Below are positions 60,217 through 64,000 of a DNA stretch of 64,000 bases, in pieces. Positions within the stretch are counted from its first letter, which is position 1. Every line of letters starts with the position of its first letter. The notes below the pieces were generated by a model. The model was given only the letters and a program-made list of their open reading frames with translations. It was not told the DNA's origin and did not search any database. The translations under genes and the position numbers were made by a program. Source of the DNA: Bacteroidota bacterium (GTDB taxonomy: Bacteria > Bacteroidota > Bacteroidia > Chitinophagales > UBA10324); NCBI GenBank assembly GCA_018267315.1, contig JAFDYS010000023.1, positions 39,052 through 103,051 of the forward strand, in the 5' to 3' direction.

Positions 60217-62883
60217 ATGCCCGATTTTTTTGAGGAGGACATTACATTGTTTGCCGAGGTGATACTTCCGCTTTCATTGCAGAAGAATTACACGTATGGC
60301 ATTCCGAAAGAATTTGAGGAATCAGTGGCTGTTGGCAAGCGTGTCGAAATTCAATTTGGTCAGCGAAAAATTTACGCGGGACTCATCAAGCGATTGCACC
60401 ACGATGAACCAAAGGAGTACAAGATCAAGCCGATCATATCCGTGCTCGATGCAGAGCCGATTGTTTCAGAAACGCAATTGAAATTTTGGGAGTGGATGGC
60501 GGATTATTATTTATGTTCGGAAGGCGATGTGATGAATGCCGCACTTCCTGCCGGTTTCAAACTCGAGAGTGAAACCTCCATCATCCTCCATCCTGATTTC
60601 AAAGAAGATTTCTCTGCGCTCAGTGACAAGGAATACGTGGTGGCCGAAGCGCTCACCCTGCAGAAGGAACTGAACGTGGATGAGATTTCAAAAATCCTCC
60701 ACCGCAAAAACGTGTATCCCGTCATCGAGTCGCTGATGAAAAAGAATGTGGCTGTGGTGAAGGAGCAACTGATCGAGCGCTACAAGCCGCGTATCGAAAC
60801 ATTTGTGAAACTCAATCCGGAATTTTCATCCGATCAGAATCTGCGTGAGTTGTTTGATGAACTGGAGCGCAAAGCGAAGAAGCAACTTGACCTGCTGATG
60901 AGTTACATTCATTTCAGTCATCAAAAAGGAAAGGATTTTGCTGAAGTGGTGAAGAGCGACCTGTTGGAGAAATCGCAGTCGGGCGCTGCCGCATTGGATG
61001 CGTTGGTGAAAAAGAAAATTTTCCTTGTTGAAAGAAGAGAAGTGGGAAGGTTGAGTGAGGAAGCAGGTGACATGTCCGGTCATTTTGAACTGACGGTGCA
61101 TCAGTCAGCGGCTCTGCAGAAAATCAGAGTTGAATTTGAAACGAAGAACGTGGTGCTGCTGCGCGGCGTCACCGGAAGCGGCAAAACGAACATTTACATC
61201 AAACTGATGGAAGAAGTGGTGGCGCAGGAGAAGCAGGTGCTCTACCTGCTGCCCGAGATTGCACTCACGGCACAGATCATTGAGCGGCTGCGGCGCCACT
61301 TCGGAAAAAAGATCGGCGTGTATCACTCGCGGTTCAATCAGCAGGAGCGCGTGGAGATATGGAACAAGCTGCTGCACGGCGAATATCAGATCATCCTCGG
61401 CGCACGCTCTGCCTTGTTTCTTCCGTTCGATAACCTCGGGCTCGTTATCGTGGATGAAGAACACGATTCTTCATTCAAGCAGGAAGATCCCGCGCCGCGA
61501 TACCATGGGAGAGATGCGGCGATTACATTGGCGGCCGTCATTGCGAGGAACGAAGCGAAGACAGCTGGTGATGGCGTGACGAAGCAATCCCCATCGCAGC
61601 CCTCTGACTCCCTGACCTCGCCTGCCGGCAGGCAGGAGGGAGAACTGCTGCGCTCTGCTGAGTTGAGCGGTTCCTCCTTAAGGAGGTCAGGAGGTGGCGC
61701 AAGAGATTCAGAAAGTAAGCTCCGTTGCAAAGTCCTCCTCGGCTCCGCCACGCCCTCCCTTGAAAGTTTCAACAATGCCCGCACCGGCAAATTCGGGTTG
61801 GCGGAGCTGAATGAACGTTACGGCGATGCCTCGTTGCCTGAAATGGTGATCGCCGACATCAAAGCGGCGCAGAAGAAAAAAGAAATGCATTCGCATTTCA
61901 CCGCACTATTACTCGATGAAATCAAAGCCACGCTGGCGAAAAAGGAACAGTCCATCATATTTCAAAACCGCCGCGGCTATGCGCCGTACCTCGAATGCCG
62001 CGTGTGCCACTGGGTGGCGATGTGCCCCAACTGCGATGTGCATCTCACGTATCACAAGTTTCAGAATGAGCTGAAGTGCCACTACTGCGGTCACCGCAAG
62101 AATAACATTTCACAGTGCCCGGCCTGCGGCAGCGGTGAACTGCACATCACCGGTTACGGCACGGAAAAAATCGAAGATGAGCTCAAAATTTTTTTTCCTG
62201 ATGCCGTGATCTCGCGCCTCGATCTCGATACAGCCAAAACGCGCGGCGGCTTTCAGAAAATCATCCACGACTTCGAGAAAGGAAAGATTCAGGTTCTCGT
62301 CGGCACGCAGATGGTGACGAAGGGACTGGACTTCGACAATGTTTCACTCGTCGGCATCATGAATGCCGATCAGCTCATGAGCCATCTCGATTTCAGATCG
62401 ACGGAAAGAGGATTTCAGCTCATGTCGCAGGTGAGCGGCCGTGCGGGAAGGAGACACACCACCGGCCGCGTGATCGTTCAAACTTCGCAACCGCAATCGT
62501 ACCTCCTGCAGTTTGTGCTCGCTCACGATTACGTTGGATTTTACGAAGAGGAAATGAATCACCGGCAGCAGTTTTTCTATCCGCCGTTTTCACGCCTCAT
62601 CCAGCTTACGTTCAAACATAAAGAAGCGAAGAAAGCATGGGAGGCGGCGCGCATCGTGGCTGCTTCATTGCAAAAAGATCTCGGCAAAAATTTACTGGGA
62701 CCTACCGAACCGGCCGTCAACCGCATCCGCAACAAATACCTTGTTCAGTTGCTGCTGAAACTGCAGCGTTCGGGCAAGCTGATCACATCAGTGAAAAAGC
62801 ACATTCACGATGAGATGCTGAAGCTGCAGGAATCTGTTTCACTCCGGTCAGTGGAAGTGGTGGCGGATGTGGATCCGATGTGA
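60217..62883 (+). CDS. priA: Primosomal replication protein N' (PriA helicase) with an in-frame repeat insertion
   Basis: 888 residues, about 65 more than usual. 3'-DNA-binding domain (1-110; TLFAEVILPLSLQKNYTYGI), winged helix, then the SF2 helicase: GVTGSGKT at 317-324 (Walker A), DEEH at 413-416, and VLLGSATPSLES for motif III. Between residues about 440 and 503 a repeat-derived insert (VIARNEAKTAGD onward) separates RDAAITLAA from KVLLGSATPS. The zinc-binding region follows (CRVCHWVAMCPNC, CHYCGH, CPACGSGELH), then motifs V-VI (SQVSGRAGR). PriA reloads DnaB at stalled forks. ATG 60217 lies 5 nt after a -7 element. Divergent from the S24 repressor and possibly sharing its operator. Confidence 0.93.
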   Translation: MPDFFEEDITLFAEVILPLSLQKNYTYGIPKEFEESVAVGKRVEIQFGQRKIYAGLIKRLHHDEPKEYKIKPIISVLDAEPIVSETQLKFWEWMADYYLCSEGDVMNAALPAGFKLESETSIILHPDFKEDFSALSDKEYVVAEALTLQKELNVDEISKILHRKNVYPVIESLMKKNVAVVKEQLIERYKPRIETFVKLNPEFSSDQNLRELFDELERKAKKQLDLLMSYIHFSHQKGKDFAEVVKSDLLEKSQSGAAALDALVKKKIFLVERREVGRLSEEAGDMSGHFELTVHQSAALQKIRVEFETKNVVLLRGVTGSGKTNIYIKLMEEVVAQEKQVLYLLPEIALTAQIIERLRRHFGKKIGVYHSRFNQQERVEIWNKLLHGEYQIILGARSALFLPFDNLGLVIVDEEHDSSFKQEDPAPRYHGRDAAITLAAVIARNEAKTAGDGVTKQSPSQPSDSLTSPAGRQEGELLRSAELSGSSLRRSGGGARDSESKLRCKVLLGSATPSLESFNNARTGKFGLAELNERYGDASLPEMVIADIKAAQKKKEMHSHFTALLLDEIKATLAKKEQSIIFQNRRGYAPYLECRVCHWVAMCPNCDVHLTYHKFQNELKCHYCGHRKNNISQCPACGSGELHITGYGTEKIEDELKIFFPDAVISRLDLDTAKTRGGFQKIIHDFEKGKIQVLVGTQMVTKGLDFDNVSLVGIMNADQLMSHLDFRSTERGFQLMSQVSGRAGRRHTTGRVIVQTSQPQSYLLQFVLAHDYVGFYEEEMNHRQQFFYPPFSRLIQLTFKHKEAKKAWEAARIVAASLQKDLGKNLLGPTEPAVNRIRNKYLVQLLLKLQRSGKLITSVKKHIHDEMLKLQESVSLRSVEVVADVDPM
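61536..61730. repeat. Repeat element inserted in frame in priA (copy 3)
   Basis: Begins CGTCATTGCGAGGAACGAAG and contains GACGAAGCAATCCCC, GCCCTCTGACTCCCTG, GGGAGAAC and the palindrome CCTGCCGGCAGG, in the same order as copy 2 in dnaE2. The right end (GCTCCGTTGCAAAGTC) is worn relative to GCTCCTCGCAATGACG, so the border is approximate. It is read in the same frame as copy 2, giving PSDSL in both. Confidence 0.82.
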
Positions 62884-63019
62884 GTAAATTATTTTCCTAT
62901 CTTTCGCGCCCTCCTCCTTTTAACAGCACCAATGACCAAAAGAAATCCGTTTGTCACTTTTTAAACGGAGATACCCATTAATAATTCAAATCATTTCAAA
63001 ACCAAAACCAAACCAACTA

Positions 63020-63475
63020 ATGAAACAGGTAAACCATTTCAGTAAAGCAGTATTGCTCGCAGCCATCTTTTTTCTTACGGTGAACACTTCAAAAGCCCAA
63101 TCTTCATCCGATCCCTACACCAATGGCTCCGTGTGGACGATGCAGATGATCAATGTAAAGCCCGGCATGATGAAGGAGTACACCACGAGTTTGAAGAACA
63201 CCGTCAAACTGGTGAACGATGAGGCCGTGAAGCAGGGGCTCATCCTTTCTTACAAGATTCTCTCGGGTGCTAGTGCCAACCCTGATGATTTCAATTTCGT
63301 GATCCTAACGGAATATAAGAACATGGCTGCCATGGAAGGCAAAGAAGACCAGTGGGATGCCATCCGCGCGAAAATCATGGGTAATGATGATGCACAAAAA
63401 CAAATCATGCAAACCAGAACGGCACAACGCGACATCTACGGGAGCAAGATGATGCGTGAAATTATTCTGAAGTAA
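63020..63475 (+). CDS. Small secreted protein, dimeric alpha-beta-barrel-like
   Basis: 151 residues from ATG 63020; the frame continues upstream to 62951 without a better start. KQVNHFSKAVLLAAIFFLTV and the end SKAQ give a signal peptide. The mature part shows MQMINVKPGMMKEYTTSLKN, FNFVILTEYKNMAAM and a C-terminal helix, the alternating pattern of a ferredoxin-like/NIPSNAP or ABM domain. No catalytic residues are visible. The near -7 element TATCTTTC lies at 62898-62905, so the leader would be about 110 nt. Its function is unknown; a strong hairpin follows its stop at 63524. Confidence 0.75.
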   Translation: MKQVNHFSKAVLLAAIFFLTVNTSKAQSSSDPYTNGSVWTMQMINVKPGMMKEYTTSLKNTVKLVNDEAVKQGLILSYKILSGASANPDDFNFVILTEYKNMAAMEGKEDQWDAIRAKIMGNDDAQKQIMQTRTAQRDIYGSKMMREIILK

Positions 63476-63523
63476 AATGCAAGCGCTTCAACGATAGTCA
63501 AGCGGCTATCATCAATCTAACGT

Positions 63524-63572
63524 GCCGTCATAGCGATCCCGAGATTTTTCATGTCGGGATCGCTATGACGGC
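63524..63572. terminator. Perfect 19-bp hairpin between convergent genes, probable bidirectional terminator
   Basis: GCCGTCATAGCGATCCCGA (63524-63542), 11-nt loop, and its exact complement (63554-63572), followed on the plus strand by TTTTAAAA. It lies 48 nt after the preceding stop and 40 nt before the stop of the convergent T9SS gene. The CGTCATAGCGATCCCGA arm is also of a dispersed repeat type seen in Bacteroidota. Confidence 0.7.
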
Positions 63573-63611
63573 TTTTAAAAGGAACTCCTGATTTTGAAGA
63601 GCATGAAATCA

Positions 63612-64000
63612 TCATTGCCTGATGATTTTCCTCATCAGATTTCTTCCTTCATCCTGTACATAGAGAAAATAAATTCCGCTGGGAAGTGCTGAGAGATCCA
63701 GGGTGACTTCATTCGTAATGATTCCTGAAAAAATGGTTTGTCCGACCTGGTTCTCCAAACGATAGTCTTGTCTTTCAGAACTACTGACATTCAAAATGAT
63801 CTTGAGGAAATCAGTTGCGGGGTTGGGATACACCTTGAAGAATGAGGAAGAAGCCGCATCACCTGCAGATGTGGCTATGTAGTCATACGGTTCCGACACA
63901 TTGCTGCAATTGTATTGATCGGTAATTATAACGGTATATGATCCGCTTTCAGTTGGCTCATAATTCTGGTTAGTGGCACCGGGAATCAAATCGCCATTGA
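63612..64000 (-). CDS. T9SS-sorted protein, 5' part beyond the window
   Basis: The frame remains open to base 64000, so the gene starts outside the window. The 129 visible codons show the end of an Ig-like or PKD-like domain (YEPTESGSYTVIITDQYNCS, a segment common in surface proteins of Bacteroidota) and a type A sorting domain: VYPNPATDFLKIIL, LPSGIYFLYVQDEG and the final basic RKIIRQ. The protein is exported through the T9SS. No catalytic part is seen. Confidence 0.85.
   Translation of the reverse strand, partial: NGDLIPGATNQNYEPTESGSYTVIITDQYNCSNVSEPYDYIATSAGDAASSSFFKVYPNPATDFLKIILNVSSSERQDYRLENQVGQTIFSGIITNEVTLDLSALPSGIYFLYVQDEGRNLMRKIIRQ

Overview
The window comes from a Bacteroidota chromosome. 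It carries a SusD/RagB outer-membrane nutrient-binding protein, many secreted proteins with C-terminal type IX secretion (T9SS) sorting domains, bacterial geranylgeranylglyceryl-phosphate synthase, and several promoters of the Bacteroidota type (TTTG, about 19 nt, TAnnTTTG). Several of these promoters sit so close to the start codon that the mRNA would be nearly leaderless. The order or genus cannot be fixed from this stretch. I saw no rRNA, tRNA or CRISPR array.

1-12,000 (all +): a 5'-truncated susD, then a GABA / semialdehyde catabolism and transport run: Sad-type succinate-semialdehyde dehydrogenase, GABA-type aminotransferase, an SpmA/SpmB-type nucleoside-recognition membrane protein, a second aldehyde dehydrogenase, an SLC13 permease, an NhaC-family antiporter and a GNAT acetyltransferase. 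Between the aminotransferase and SpmAB lies a decayed patch: a DUF6883-like gene broken by an amber codon, a DUF4926-like gene, a remnant of an aminotransferase 3' end and a dispersed inverted repeat. A second GABA-type aminotransferase and an amidohydrolase follow at 18.4-21.4 kb.

12,070-18,321 and 59,005-62,883: a split SOS-like mutagenesis system. dinB (Pol IV) has a perfect palindromic operator (ATTACAATC, 9 nt, GATTGTAAT) next to its start. Practically the same operator, with the same spacer length, lies 47 kb away between a LexA-like XRE/peptidase-S24 repressor and the divergent priA. A dnaE2-type polymerase follows dinB but is separated from it by a RAYT/IS200-type transposase flanked by REP-like hairpins. 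The polymerase ends in a 2H-phosphoesterase-fold domain that has lost both HxT motifs, and its gene carries two in-frame copies of a repeat element whose ends are CGTCATTGCG / CGCAATGACG. priA carries a third related in-frame insertion. A small Rof-like protein and a DUF4198 protein follow the repressor gene.

21-33.5 kb: secreted T9SS proteins, GGGP synthase, rsgA, dtd, two tandem paralogous T9SS repeat proteins, and feoAB with a palindromic operator against the feoA start. 33.6-41.6 kb: a 2,640-residue adhesin-like T9SS protein built from alternating GEVED and BNR_assoc_N-like domains.

41.8-46.3 kb: a four-gene amidoligase cluster (RimK-like ATP-grasp, GCS2/YbdK ligase, class-I glutamine amidotransferase, second ATP-grasp-like protein). 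I think this is a pathway for an unknown peptide or amide metabolite. 46.4-64 kb: a redoxin lipoprotein with a cytochrome c / copper monooxygenase-like fusion, heme A synthase, acyltransferase, universal stress protein, a DUF6922/AbiEii-type toxin-antitoxin pair, asnS, rpoN, a PAP2-like protein, the repressor/priA locus, a small secreted protein and a T9SS protein cut by the window end.
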